Counted from the stretch's first letter, positions 1 to 7,053 are shown. The stretch is DNA of 11,051 bases from Desulfobacteraceae bacterium (GCA_003819975.1 RPPU01000091.1:1-11051), one strand, 5' to 3'. Numbers and translations: made by a program. The notes: generated by a model not told the origin, from the sequence alone.

Positions 1-110
1 CCGCTCGGTCCGGTGATGAAGACAAATTCGCCTTTGCGTATTTCCAGGTTGATATCTTTCAGGGCGGCACTTTGACCGTAGCTTTTTGTTACGTTATAAA
101 TATTGATCAT
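1..110 (-). CDS. ABC transporter ATP-binding protein, FtsE-like (N-terminal fragment, runs off the window)
   Basis: Only the first 36 codons are present; the rest lies beyond the left edge. The visible protein opens with a short strand pattern (MINIYNVTKSYG), continues with LKDINLEIRKGE and reaches FVFITGPSG, the first half of the Walker A loop. That order is the standard N-terminus of an ABC ATPase. The phrase GEFVFITGPSG is closer to FtsE, the ATPase of the FtsEX division complex, than to LolD or MacB, but 36 residues cannot settle the subfamily. The ATG at 108-110 has no strong Shine-Dalgarno sequence. The gene lies about 200 bp downstream of the tolC-like gene in the same direction, so co-transcription is possible. 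The ABC ATPase call is firm; the FtsE assignment is tentative. Confidence 0.8.
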   Translation of the reverse strand, partial: MINIYNVTKSYGQSAALKDINLEIRKGEFVFITGPS

Positions 111-250
111 CGGCTAATGTCGCTCTAAAGGATTTTACTAATGCCACTGTTAAAAAACGGGCTAAATCCATAGGACTGTTAGCATTTTTTTTCAAAAACA
201 TCAAGAATCTTTTATTGATGGACCGGGCAGACCGTTTGCCCCGAATGAGT

Positions 251-274
251 CTGCCGGCCGTTACCGGCCGGCAG
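251..274. other. Perfect GC-rich hairpin between the tolC-like gene and the ABC gene
   Basis: Two exact 10-bp arms (CTGCCGGCCG and CGGCCGGCAG) flank a 4-nt loop. The hairpin lies about 43 bp after the tolC-like stop codon. No clear run of T follows it on either strand, so it is not a textbook rho-independent terminator. It may be an mRNA-stabilising structure, an attenuator between the two minus-strand genes, or a dispersed palindromic repeat. Confidence 0.5.
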
Positions 275-316
275 CGAGGTTTTGCACATTGCGGAATTTT
301 TGAATCGAAACTATTT

Positions 317-1690
317 TCAACGCTCCCCGATGGCCCGCTGCAATTTGGCTTTGGCTAAAATATGGTCATATAAAGCATTATAATAATTCATGCGGGCTTG
401 ATTCAAAAGAGTCTGGGCATCCAATACTTCGGTCGAAGTCGTAACCTGCGCTTTGTAACGTTCCTGGCTGACTCTTAAATTTTCTTCGGCTTGTTCCACC
501 GCCTTTTGAGTCGGAACCATATTCTTATCCGCCGCTTCCAGATCCAGCATGGCTTGTTTGATATTCAGATTCAGGCCATCAACGGCTTTTGACCGTGTGA
601 CGCTCAATTCTTTCTTGAGACTCTCTTTTTCTAGGACTGAATTGCTGGTTTTGCCCCAATCCCATAAAATCCACGATAACCCAACCATGGCTTGCCAACT
701 GTTGCCGTCGTGAAAAGCGCTGCCGGTCACATTGGGATGATCTCCTTCTTTAATATAGTCATATGAGGCATAAACTTCCGGATAGTATTTGCTTTTGGCG
801 ATTTTTATTTGTTTTTCCACTTGCCGAAGATTGATGTCCAAGGTTTTGATCTCGGGCCGTTGGTCCATTGCTTTTTTCAGATTACTCGAAAAATCACTTT
901 CGATTTGATGATAACTTAGGATGTCCTCAACCGCTAAAGGAGCGTCTATCGGTCGGGCCAAAAGGTTGTTAAAGGCCGCCCGGGCGATCTTGGCTCCGTT
1001 CTGCGCCTTGATGAGATCATGTTGGGCATTGGCCAGTTCCACTTCGGCCTTAAGCACGTCGTTGACGGCGCTCATGCCGACTTTATAAAAACTTTGGGCG
1101 ACTTCCAGGTGAGAACTCAAGCTTTCAACCGCTTTTCCGGAAACTTCGACAGCCCGATCCGTTTTCAGGATGTTGAAATAACCGGCTTTCACTTCCAGAG
1201 CCAAATCAAGTTCCGTCAGATCCAAATCAATCTGGGATTGATCAATCCCCAATTTCGCCAATTCATAAGAACTGGTTAATGCAAAACCGGTGAAAAGCGA
1301 TTGCTTTACACTCACTTTCCATTGATAATTATCTTGGCTGTTAAGATCTTGACCAGGAATGGAAATAGAACCAGAACCAAATGGCGCCGGGAATGTGATG
1401 GTGTAATCTTGAGGTTGTGATTTCTTCACTTCACTCAATCGGGTGTACCCATAAGTAGTGCTCAATGTCGGATAAAAATCAGCCCCGGCTTGTTTTTTAG
1501 AATATTTCGCCTGCTCGATCTTTTCTTTTTTGGCTTTGATGGTCCAACTATTGGCCAATGCTTCGGCGATGCTTTTGTCCAAGGTATAGATATTGTCTTG
1601 AGTTTGAGCTGTGCTGACATTGGAAATGAAAAGGATAAATACAATACCGAATAGAATATGAACAAAATTTTTCTTTTGAAACCGGGACAT
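317..1690 (-). CDS. TolC-family outer-membrane efflux protein
   Basis: This 457-aa protein has the length and layout of a TolC/OEP outer-membrane factor, the channel-tunnel partner of periplasmic adaptors and inner-membrane pumps. Residues 1-29 form a signal peptide (basic start, hydrophobic stretch FGIVFILFI, small residues before the expected cut near STAQ). Two OEP repeats follow. Each is rich in long amphipathic helices with heptad-like Ala/Leu, for example AEVELANAQHDLIKAQNG near residue 220 and the typical C-terminal series RYKAQVTTSTEVLDAQ. The N-terminal half contains a Gly/Ser/Tyr-rich strand region (about 80-125), as expected for the membrane barrel. The start is fixed by AGGAGGT (1695-1701), four bases before the ATG. 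No adaptor or pump gene is visible; the FtsE-like ABC gene is next downstream. The exported substrate cannot be told. Confidence 0.93.
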   Translation of the reverse strand: MSRFQKKNFVHILFGIVFILFISNVSTAQTQDNIYTLDKSIAEALANSWTIKAKKEKIEQAKYSKKQAGADFYPTLSTTYGYTRLSEVKKSQPQDYTITFPAPFGSGSISIPGQDLNSQDNYQWKVSVKQSLFTGFALTSSYELAKLGIDQSQIDLDLTELDLALEVKAGYFNILKTDRAVEVSGKAVESLSSHLEVAQSFYKVGMSAVNDVLKAEVELANAQHDLIKAQNGAKIARAAFNNLLARPIDAPLAVEDILSYHQIESDFSSNLKKAMDQRPEIKTLDINLRQVEKQIKIAKSKYYPEVYASYDYIKEGDHPNVTGSAFHDGNSWQAMVGLSWILWDWGKTSNSVLEKESLKKELSVTRSKAVDGLNLNIKQAMLDLEAADKNMVPTQKAVEQAEENLRVSQERYKAQVTTSTEVLDAQTLLNQARMNYYNALYDHILAKAKLQRAIGER

Positions 1691-1897
1691 GTCTACCTCC
1701 TGGAAATTTTCCTTAGACCCAACTATATAATCATTTTAACAATACTTTGGTATCTAAAAAATGTTTCATTTTGTAATATTATTTCTAATATTAAAAGGCC
1801 CTATTGATTTTTCAGCACATCTCCGAAATCTGTTTCCCAGATCATCAAGACCATGGGCACCCCGACCGCCGTTTATATATCCTTATAAAGGCGAATA

Positions 1898-1924
1898 ATT
1901 ATAGTAGGTTAAGAAATAAGTCAA
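1898..1924 (-). promoter_or_regulatory. Likely sigma-70 promoter for the tolC-like gene, with a leader of about 200 nt
   Basis: Read on the minus strand, TTGACT (1919-1924) is followed after 15 bp by a perfect TATAAT (1898-1903). It lies just past the terminator of the DUF4412-like gene and points at the tolC-like gene, whose start codon is about 200 nt downstream. The spacer is shorter than the usual 17 bp. The resulting leader (about 1691-1890) is AT-rich; no known riboswitch was recognised in it and no convincing gene was found in the whole 1691-2034 gap. Confidence 0.5.
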
Positions 1925-1952
1925 TTTAAAACATACCGGTCCCCGATTGTGT

Positions 1953-1987
1953 AAAAAAAAGCCACCCGGATTATTTTTCCGAATGGC
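1953..1987 (-). terminator. Rho-independent terminator after the DUF4412-like gene
   Basis: On the minus strand a 10-bp stem (GCCATTCGGA with TCCGGGTGGC, two pairs being G-U in RNA) closes an AT-rich loop and is followed at once by eight T. It begins about 47 bp after the stop codon at 2035. This is a classic intrinsic terminator and separates this gene from the tolC unit. Confidence 0.88.
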
Positions 1988-2034
1988 TTTTGGAAAATTT
2001 ATGACTGATTTTAAGAAATCAGGTTAAAGTCATT

Positions 2035-2679
2035 TTAATCGTCATCTTCCGTTGCCGGTGCGGTCGGAACTTTACCCATACCGGGGATCATTCCTTTTCC
2101 GCCCATACCGGGAATTTCCATCTTGGTATAACCGGCCGGGATTTTAAATACGGAATCGGACACATTGCCTGTTTTGATATTTTTATATTCCATGGTCATA
2201 TCGCCCTGGGCGGTTTTTGTAACCGATTTGATCGGATACTTGATCTCTCTGGCGATCCACTGGGTTGATTGATTCATTCCCAAGGATTTATCTTTGGGAG
2301 TGAACAATCGTTTATCGCAGAGATAACCGTTTACGGTTTCCGTGCCCAGATCTTTCCAGGTTCCAAAATCTTTCTGAAATTCAGGGTCAGCCGCGGAAGC
2401 CGCCATTTGGCCCGATAAAGCCATTTCCATATAGGTTTTGTCCTTGGGATTAAGGATGTAAGTCGTTTTTTTCTTTAGATCCGTTATTATAATGGAATCC
2501 TGACCGCCTTCCTTACTCTCCATACGCGTCAAATGACCTTTGACAAAAACCTTGCCCGTACTGTTCTTCCCCATAAAGGATCGATAGGAATCGGCTGAAA
2601 ATTCCACAGCCCAAATTGAAAAAACCGACCCTAAAACCCATAAAAAAACCAGTAAAATAAATAAACTCGATTTCTTCAT
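2035..2679 (-). CDS. Secreted DUF4412-like protein
   Basis: The 214-aa product starts with a clear signal peptide (MKKSS, then a hydrophobic stretch to about residue 24, cut near SIWA). The mature part alternates strands in the way of DUF4412 and related LolA-like periplasmic folds. There is an early strand with GKVFVKGHLTRMES (42-55), a IIITDLKKKTTYILNPKDKTYMEM-type hairpin (63-86), a WKDLGTETVNGYLCDK segment (108-123) and WIAREIKYPIK (141-151). The C-terminus is a Gly/Met/Pro-rich tail (about 189-214) ending in acidic residues. One cysteine (121) lies in the mature domain and there is no lipobox, so it is probably soluble in the periplasm. The start is supported by AGGAGG (2688-2693), eight bases upstream. 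It is monocistronic, with its own promoter and terminator. The function is not known; the family assignment rests on pattern memory. Confidence 0.75.
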   Translation of the reverse strand: MKKSSLFILLVFLWVLGSVFSIWAVEFSADSYRSFMGKNSTGKVFVKGHLTRMESKEGGQDSIIITDLKKKTTYILNPKDKTYMEMALSGQMAASAADPEFQKDFGTWKDLGTETVNGYLCDKRLFTPKDKSLGMNQSTQWIAREIKYPIKSVTKTAQGDMTMEYKNIKTGNVSDSVFKIPAGYTKMEIPGMGGKGMIPGMGKVPTAPATEDDD

Positions 2680-2715
2680 GCTTGTTTCCTCCTGTTTGGT
2701 CTGCTATTAAATTCC

Positions 2716-2745
2716 AATTTAGGGATAACTGAAATAAAGTGTCAA
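2716..2745 (-). promoter_or_regulatory. Likely promoter of the DUF4412-like gene
   Basis: On the minus strand a perfect TTGACA (2740-2745) is followed after 18 bp by TAAATT (2716-2721), a 4-of-6 match to the -10 box. It lies about 40 bp upstream of the start codon, in the 189-bp gap shared with the divergent lysR gene. The LysR protein may also bind in this gap, but no clear T-N11-A site was picked out. Confidence 0.5.
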
Positions 2746-2868
2746 GCTCAAAGAGACTGGCTGGTCTTCATCGCCTACCCAAGTCTCCGATTATGACACG
2801 AATTCAGTCACCTGGGCGAGCTAAAAGGTTCATGGAAAAAATAGAAACCTCAAAAATCGGACCGAAAA

Positions 2869-3801
2869 ATGAAAACCCCAAAACCTTCCATTGATTTCGA
2901 TTTTCGGCAACTGGAGATATTCTGCCGGGTGGCGGAAGCCGGCAGTTTTTCCGAGGCTGCCAAGCAGGTTTTCCTGGCCCAAGCTTCAGTCAGCGAGAGA
3001 ATCGCAAGCCTCGAAAACATGGTCAATACTCGGCTTCTGGATCGCCAGGGCCGGCAAGTGACATTGACCAAGGCCGGCGAGCTCCTTTATCGACGCGCCC
3101 TGGATTTGCTCGAACTGAAAAAAAACATCGCCTTGGAACTGGAAGCCTTTCTGGGCCATAAAGGGGGGCAAATCGAGATCGGCGGCAGCACCATCCCGGG
3201 TGAATATATCCTGCCCGAGCACATCGGCCGCTTCAGCCGACAATTCCCCGATATATTTGTCAACCTGCTGATTGCCGACACCGATGAAATCGAAACCAAA
3301 GTCCTGGACGGCCGGCTCGAACTGGCCGTGACCGGTTCCAAACCCTCGAACCGCAATTTCGCAATCAAAGAACTCTGGAAAGACGAATTGGTCCTGGCTG
3401 TCCCGGCCGGACACGCCTGGGCCGGTCTCAAGGAAATCGGCTTGAAGGAATTGGTGCAAATGCCTTTTATCGCAAGAGAAAACGGTTCCGGCACCCTCCG
3501 GATGGTAAACGAAAGTCTTGCCAAGAGCCGCCTTAAATCGCCTGAGGCTTTGAAAGTGGTTGCCCGGCTCGGCAGTTCCACGGCCGTGAAACAAGGGATC
3601 AAGTCGGGTCTTGGCGTTTCCATTCTCTCAAAGGTCGCCGTTGCCGCGGAACTCGCCGAAGGCAGCCTTAAAGCCCTCAAGATCAAAGGCCTCGACCTGG
3701 GCCGCAGCTTTTACCTGATCTGCGACCGCCGCCGCACCGTCTCCCCGCCCTGTCAGGCTTTTCTCGATTTTCTGCTCGAGGATACCGGTGCAGAACGTTG
3801 A
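2869..3801 (+). CDS. LysR-type transcriptional regulator, selenium-metabolism-associated type
   Basis: This 310-aa protein has the full LysR plan: an N-terminal winged helix-turn-helix (residues 12-70, with FRQLEIFCRVAEAGSFSEAA and ASVSERIASLE as helix-turn-helix), a linker helix to about 95, and a periplasmic-binding-like effector domain (about 100-303). Effector-site motifs are GGSTIPGEYILP (105-116), RENGSGTLR (203-211) and GLGVSILSK (247-255). These phrases and the ending KIKGLDLGRSFYLI match what I recall of the LysR group linked to selenium metabolism, often found near yedF. Here yedF lies about 4.3 kb downstream. The ATG at 2869 has only a weak upstream SD. The gene diverges from the DUF4412-like gene, and no terminator was seen after it; its end abuts a gene fragment on the other strand. 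The LysR call is firm; the selenium link is by family memory plus context. Confidence 0.92.
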   Translation: MKTPKPSIDFDFRQLEIFCRVAEAGSFSEAAKQVFLAQASVSERIASLENMVNTRLLDRQGRQVTLTKAGELLYRRALDLLELKKNIALELEAFLGHKGGQIEIGGSTIPGEYILPEHIGRFSRQFPDIFVNLLIADTDEIETKVLDGRLELAVTGSKPSNRNFAIKELWKDELVLAVPAGHAWAGLKEIGLKELVQMPFIARENGSGTLRMVNESLAKSRLKSPEALKVVARLGSSTAVKQGIKSGLGVSILSKVAVAAELAEGSLKALKIKGLDLGRSFYLICDRRRTVSPPCQAFLDFLLEDTGAER

Positions 3802-3967
3802 TGTGAAGTTGTAGATTTCTTCTTGGCAGCCGCAAAATAAAACAACTCGCCGCATCCATAAGGGCCATAACGTTAAAGTCACCGTCCGATTCGGTGTAAA
3901 TGGGCGCGTCGTTCAATTGGAACACGAGCCAGGCCTCATTGACCTGAAATTGATTCGGATGAAGCAT
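3802..3967 (-). pseudogene. 5' fragment of an unrecognised gene, cut off against the lysR 3' end
   Basis: An ATG at 3965-3967 is preceded by AGAGGA at good spacing and opens a frame whose first 45 or so residues look like real protein (FQVNEAWLVFQLNDAPIY, then DGDFNVMALMDAASCFIL). After about position 3835 the composition changes to basic, low-quality sequence (RLPRRNLQLH and onward) and the frame continues antisense through the last 119 bp of lysR, which is not credible as coding. The fragment begins 10 bp after an attC-like site, so it looks like the start of a cassette gene whose 3' part and own attC were lost. I do not recognise the family. Confidence 0.55.
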
Positions 3968-3977
3968 GAATTCCTCT

Positions 3978-4105
3978 GTTGAACGGCAAGGGTTCAGCCG
4001 CGCGCGGGGTTAGTCGACAGCGCTTCGTTCACTGGCGCAACTCGATAGCGAACCACCTCACGAGTTCAGCGCGCAAAAGCGCGTCGGTTGGACCCAGTGT
4101 TAGGC
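3978..4105 (-). repeat. attC-like integron recombination site (128 bp)
   Basis: On the minus strand the site opens with GCCTAAC (4099-4105, perfect RYYYAAC core), whose TAA is the stop codon of the preceding gene, and closes with GTTCAAC (3978-3984). Just inside, GGGTCCAACCG can pair with CGGCTGAACCC at 9 of 11 positions, as L'' and L' arms do. Internal arms (CACTGG with CCAGTG, and a GCGCGC hairpin with an AAAA loop) fill the centre. A Shine-Dalgarno and start codon follow at once. The R' core is imperfect and the site is long, so confidence is moderate. Confidence 0.55.
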
Positions 4106-4720
4106 CGCGTCTTGCTTGGCCTGTTGAATCGTTGCCGCCGAGACGCTTGCTTGTAGTGTGCACAGTGAGCCGCCATGAGGTGTTTTCAAAAACTTGCCGA
4201 ACATCATTAAGGCTTCATCTGTCTCTTTACGCGACGTGCCACAGGTTTCTACTATAGTATCGAAAAATAACACATATTCTTGTAAGTAGACCTGTTCAGT
4301 CGGTGAACCTGATAAGCTATTGTAACGCAAAAAACGGAACGCTCTAAACACATGCTGGTCGAAGATGGGATAACATTGTGGCAAGGTTATATGCAGCAAG
4401 AATATTTTCCAGATGGTTGTGACTTTATCAAATACGTTTTGGAATGCGTCAAGACTGAAATCTGCTTTTAGTCGGTTGATGACGTCCAAATGGCGCGTTA
4501 TCTCTCGTAAAGCCTTTAGCTTCTTACCGCTCAACTTCATTCCATTTTTCCACAAGAACAGATTCTCTACATCGCTGGCCGAAAATGTCCCTTTGTTGAT
4601 GTTGTCGTGATAAAGATGTTCCTGTGGATAGTTGTAAAAATTGCTCCAAAAATTGATAAACTGTTGTGGGGTTATGTTCCAGTCAAATGACAATCGTGGA
4701 AATTTAATCGTTGCTGTCAT
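4100..4720 (-). CDS. Unrecognised 206-aa cassette-type protein
   Basis: I do not recognise a named family. The 206-aa product is cytoplasmic, with no signal peptide or membrane segment, and is rich in aromatic residues (DWNITPQQFINFWSNFYNYP, residues 13-32). A short motif LFLWKNGMKLSGKK (54-67) and the helix-rich stretch IWKIFLLHITLP...YPIFDQHVFRAFRFL (103-131) look conserved. The second stretch is loosely reminiscent of helix-hairpin-helix glycosylase-like folds, which is only a guess. The last 23 or so residues are low in complexity (Ala/Gln) and may be tail. The stop codon lies inside an attC-like site and another such site precedes the gene, which marks it as an integron cassette gene. 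No strong SD precedes the ATG at 4718-4720. Confidence 0.72.
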   Translation of the reverse strand: MTATIKFPRLSFDWNITPQQFINFWSNFYNYPQEHLYHDNINKGTFSASDVENLFLWKNGMKLSGKKLKALREITRHLDVINRLKADFSLDAFQNVFDKVTTIWKIFLLHITLPQCYPIFDQHVFRAFRFLRYNSLSGSPTEQVYLQEYVLFFDTIVETCGTSRKETDEALMMFGKFLKTPHGGSLCTLQASVSAATIQQAKQDAA

Positions 4721-4759
4721 CTTTGCTTACCTTGCGCGTTTCTTCGATTGCGGTGGGCG

Positions 4760-4824
4760 GCCGAACGATTAATATTGTATGCTGAGTCAACGCGCAGAGG
4801 GATTCAGCAGACAATTTGTTGGAC
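4760..4824 (-). repeat. attC-like integron recombination site (65 bp)
   Basis: On the minus strand the site begins with GTCCAAC (4818-4824, perfect RYYYAAC) and ends with GTTCGGC (4760-4766, one base off GTTRRRY). Between them ATTGTCTGCTGA pairs with TCAGCATACAAT with a single mismatch, giving the expected long imperfect stem around an unpaired centre. It separates the toxin-antitoxin pair from the 206-aa gene. The distance from the mazF stop to this site is about 117 bp, longer than usual for a cassette. The rest of the 4825-4940 gap holds only short hairpins and no gene. Confidence 0.6.
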
Positions 4825-4940
4825 TAAACCGCTTCGCGTTTTTGCCTATGGGGTTTGAATCTGATTTCTTTCTGGTGTCAAACCTCTTTGAATCGTATTT
4901 TAAACTCTCTGAATAGCGCTTCAATATGAAAATACACATA

Positions 4941-5264
4941 TTAAAAAGCAAATAGCTGTTGTAAAACTGAAATCACTTTTAACTGGGTTTCGGAATCAAG
5001 CGTACCGAGATTTTTTACAAGTCTGGTTTTGTCTATTGTTCGGATCTGATCCAATACAATTTGCCCCTTTTTTTTCATGAATTCGCATGCTATTCGTGTC
5101 GGATATTCTTTCCTCGCGGTTGTCATTGGAGCAACGATGACGGTGCTTATGAATTTATTCATCTCGTCCGGTGAAATAATCACACAAGGTCGTGTTTTCC
5201 GTATTTCCGCGCCGACCGTAGGATCAAGATTGATCAGATAGATATCGAATCGATTCACTGCCAT
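4941..5264 (-). CDS. mazF: MazF/PemK-family endoribonuclease toxin
   Basis: The 107-aa product has the hallmarks of MazF/PemK toxins, which cleave mRNA and are held inactive by their partner antitoxin. Near the N-terminus are RFDIYLINLDPTVGAEIRK (5-23) and the conserved RPCVIIS (25-31), followed by the second active-site strand VIVAPMTT (42-49) and the Gly-Gln-Ile/Asp-Gln-Ile-Arg pair (67-75) typical of the fold. The length is normal. Two start codons are possible: the ATG at 5270 lies directly on the GAGGA motif, while the ATG at 5264 is six bases from it, so 5264 is preferred. The start overlaps the end of the antitoxin gene, giving translational coupling. Confidence 0.93.
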   Translation of the reverse strand: MAVNRFDIYLINLDPTVGAEIRKTRPCVIISPDEMNKFISTVIVAPMTTARKEYPTRIACEFMKKKGQIVLDQIRTIDKTRLVKNLGTLDSETQLKVISVLQQLFAF

Positions 5265-5512
5265 TGCCATTCCTCTTCATCCCACGAATTTGAAATAGGG
5301 TCGTTTCCGTCTATTAAGATATCATCGCCTTTTTGGGCCATTTTCCTGAACGCCTCATCCCAACCAAGCCTTGGACTGAAGATTGGACGAATAATGATTT
5401 GGGTTTTTTCCACTTCAAGCTCGACATCATCCGTAATACCGGTTTGATCAAGTAATGGTTTTGGAATTCTAATTCCCTGGGAATTGCCTATTTTAATAAT
5501 ACGCGCTCTCAT
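5255..5512 (-). CDS. mazE: MazE-like AbrB-type antitoxin
   Basis: The 85-aa product begins MRARIIKIGNSQGIRIPK, the signature of the AbrB/SpoVT swapped-hairpin DNA-binding fold of MazE antitoxins (residues 1-43). The C-terminal half (about 47-85) is acidic, with a final Asp/Glu/Trp-rich segment, as expected for the disordered tail that wraps and inhibits MazF. The start at 5512 is decided by AAGGAGG (5518-5524) five bases upstream; the open frame extends 19 codons further up but that extension crosses the SD and operator. Its last codons overlap mazF. The pair has its own promoter, which fits a cassette-borne toxin-antitoxin module. Confidence 0.92.
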   Translation of the reverse strand: MRARIIKIGNSQGIRIPKPLLDQTGITDDVELEVEKTQIIIRPIFSPRLGWDEAFRKMAQKGDDILIDGNDPISNSWDEEEWQWQ

Positions 5513-5533
5513 TTTTTCCTCCTTGGTCATAGG

Positions 5534-5569
5534 TGCATACATTGTAATTACATGCATTATAAAAGTCAA
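5534..5569 (-). promoter_or_regulatory. mazEF promoter with overlapping palindromic operator
   Basis: On the minus strand TTGACT (5564-5569) and TACAAT (5541-5546) are spaced by exactly 17 bp, a near-consensus sigma-70 promoter. The -10 region lies in a partly palindromic block at 5534-5556, with TGCAT/ATGCA outer arms and a central GTAATTAC. AbrB-type antitoxins repress their own promoters by binding such palindromes, so this is the likely autoregulatory operator. Confidence 0.72.
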
Positions 5570-5676
5570 GTTTCAATCTGTTTATCAATTTTTTACTGCA
5601 TCCCGATTGTTCGCTCTCTGTAACCCGCCCTCCGTCAGCGCTATCCATCGGAAGAACCTTAATTTTCAGATTTATG

Positions 5677-5708
5677 TATCGGAATTTCCTGTTTGACATA
5701 TCGGAATT
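5677..5708 (+). promoter_or_regulatory. Pair of TATCGGAATT direct repeats upstream of yjiM, around a TTGACA box
   Basis: TATCGGAATT occurs at 5677-5686 and again at 5699-5708, exactly 22 bp apart, about two DNA helical turns. A perfect TTGACA (5693-5698) lies between them, but no good -10 box follows at 16-18 bp. A promoter that depends on an activator bound to such repeats is one reading. The distance to the yjiM start is about 55-85 bp. The remaining bases between 5570 and 5760 show no gene. Confidence 0.4.
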
Positions 5709-5760
5709 ATTAGATTAAGCCGTTATATCTAAAAACCATCTCGAAAGCGAGAACACCGAT

Positions 5761-6906
5761 ATGAAAACGGAAATTCAAAATAAATTACAGCAGATGGTGG
5801 AACAAAACCTGATCGACATCGAAGAGGCCAAGGAAAAAGGCAAAAAAGTAATCGGATTATATTGCTTATATTCTCCGGCTGAACTGGCCGTGGCCGCCGG
5901 GGCGATCCCTTTGCCGCTTTGCGGCACGCGCAACGATCCGATTCAGGCAGCCGAAGAAGTCCTGCCCCGGAATTTGTGTCCCCTAATCAAAAGCAGTTAC
6001 GGATTTGCCGCTACCGGCACTTGTCCCTATTTCCGTTTCTCGGATTTCCTGGTGGCCGACACCACCTGCGACGGGAAAAAAAAGATGTATGAACTACTCT
6101 CCGCTTTCAAACCCCTGCATGTCTTGCAGCTGCCGCAGAATCAAGACCCCTCCAGCGCTCTGCCCTTTTGGCTTGAAGAAGTTAAAAAATGTAAAGGATT
6201 CATCGAACGCCAAACCGGGGTTTCCATAACCGATGCCAAGCTTTCAGCCGCCATCCGGCTTATGAACCAAGAACGCCTGGCGCAAAAAGCTCTGATGGAT
6301 CTTGCCAAAATCAAGCCGTCACCGATCAGCGGAATGGATCTTTTAACTATTCTGTTCCGTACCGGTTTTTTCGCCGACAAAGCGCAAGGCATTCGCTTAA
6401 TCCATGAAATTGCGGCTGAGATCCGCAATGATGCTTCCCAAGGCATGCACCCATTTTCTCCGCATGCACCGCGGATACTCTTAACCGGGGTGCCGGTTGG
6501 TTTAGGCTCGGACAAGGTCATAAAACTACTCGAAGCAGCCGGCGGCAATGTGGTTTGCTTTGAAAGTTGCAGCGGTTATAAAAAAGTTTTTCAGATCGAT
6601 GAAACCATTGATCCCCTGCAAGCCATTGCGGAACAATACTTGAGCACGCCTTGCTCGGTCATGTCGCCCAATCAGGGCCGCTTGGATTTACTGGACCGGC
6701 TGATCAAGGAATTTTCCGTGGACGGCGTGGTGGATCTTACTTGGCAGGCCTGCCATACTTATAATGTCGAGTCTTATAACATCGGAAAATTCGTGCAGGA
6801 AAAGCATCGCCTGCCCTTCCTGCACCTTGAAACCGATTTCAGCGAAGCCGACACCGAGACCTTGCGGGTCAGGATCGAGGCGTTTCTTGAAATGGTGATA
6901 AAATAA
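5761..6906 (+). CDS. yjiM: Double-cubane-cluster anaerobic reductase, YjiM type (2-hydroxyacyl-CoA dehydratase family)
   Basis: This 381-aa protein belongs to the HgdB/BcrB-like family and matches E. coli YjiM in length and motifs. Relatives bind a double-cubane iron-sulfur cluster and reduce small or unactivated substrates using electrons driven in by an ATP-hydrolysing partner; the natural substrate is unknown. Conserved cysteine motifs are all present: YCLYSP (C35), LCGTR (C54), PRNLCPLIKSSYG (C73), CPYFRFSD (C88), TTCDGKKKMYE (C103), ESCSG (C270), CSVMSPN (C298) and QACHTYNVES (C331). A helical insert (about 135-225) joins two Rossmann-like halves, the second starting at RILLTGVP (238-245). 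It is cytoplasmic. The start lacks a strong SD. The activase gene yjiL follows after a terminator and a 185-bp gap. The family assignment is firm, the substrate open. Confidence 0.93.
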   Translation: MKTEIQNKLQQMVEQNLIDIEEAKEKGKKVIGLYCLYSPAELAVAAGAIPLPLCGTRNDPIQAAEEVLPRNLCPLIKSSYGFAATGTCPYFRFSDFLVADTTCDGKKKMYELLSAFKPLHVLQLPQNQDPSSALPFWLEEVKKCKGFIERQTGVSITDAKLSAAIRLMNQERLAQKALMDLAKIKPSPISGMDLLTILFRTGFFADKAQGIRLIHEIAAEIRNDASQGMHPFSPHAPRILLTGVPVGLGSDKVIKLLEAAGGNVVCFESCSGYKKVFQIDETIDPLQAIAEQYLSTPCSVMSPNQGRLDLLDRLIKEFSVDGVVDLTWQACHTYNVESYNIGKFVQEKHRLPFLHLETDFSEADTETLRVRIEAFLEMVIK

Positions 6907-6934
6907 CTCCGCTCAAAAACAGCGGAGTTATTTT
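6904..6934 (+). terminator. Rho-independent terminator directly after yjiM
   Basis: A perfect 10-bp stem (TAACTCCGCT and AGCGGAGTTA) with a 7-nt loop is followed by TTTTATAT. The stem includes the yjiM stop codon itself. A second small hairpin (CCGC aggaa GCGG, 6945-6957) with flanking A and T runs follows, perhaps a backup. The arrangement implies that yjiM and yjiL are not simply one transcript. Confidence 0.85.
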
Positions 6935-7053
6935 ATATAAAAAACCGCAGGAAGCGGATTTTAAAAGAGAAACCAACTAAACGGTTTATATTTTTATGGT
7001 AGACTTAAAAAATTTTCTAAAACGATTTTGGGGTTTTTTAAAATTCTAACCGT

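Noticed and set aside
1803..1860. Short minus-strand frame MVLMIWETDFGDVLKNQ in the tolC leader
   Set aside because: Only 17 codons, no clear SD, a stop just upstream; too little to call a gene or a remnant.
2986..3594. Long minus-strand open frame opposite lysR (202 codons)
   Set aside because: It is antisense to a well-conserved LysR gene, has no SD and shows no protein-like motifs; it is a codon-usage shadow.
4852..4942. Small hairpins after mazF (GGTTTGA/TCAAACC and AATATG/CATATT)
   Set aside because: Short stems without T runs in the right place; not convincing terminators or recombination sites.
5570..5760. Possible further attC site upstream of mazE
   Set aside because: No paired core boxes with complementary arms could be found there.
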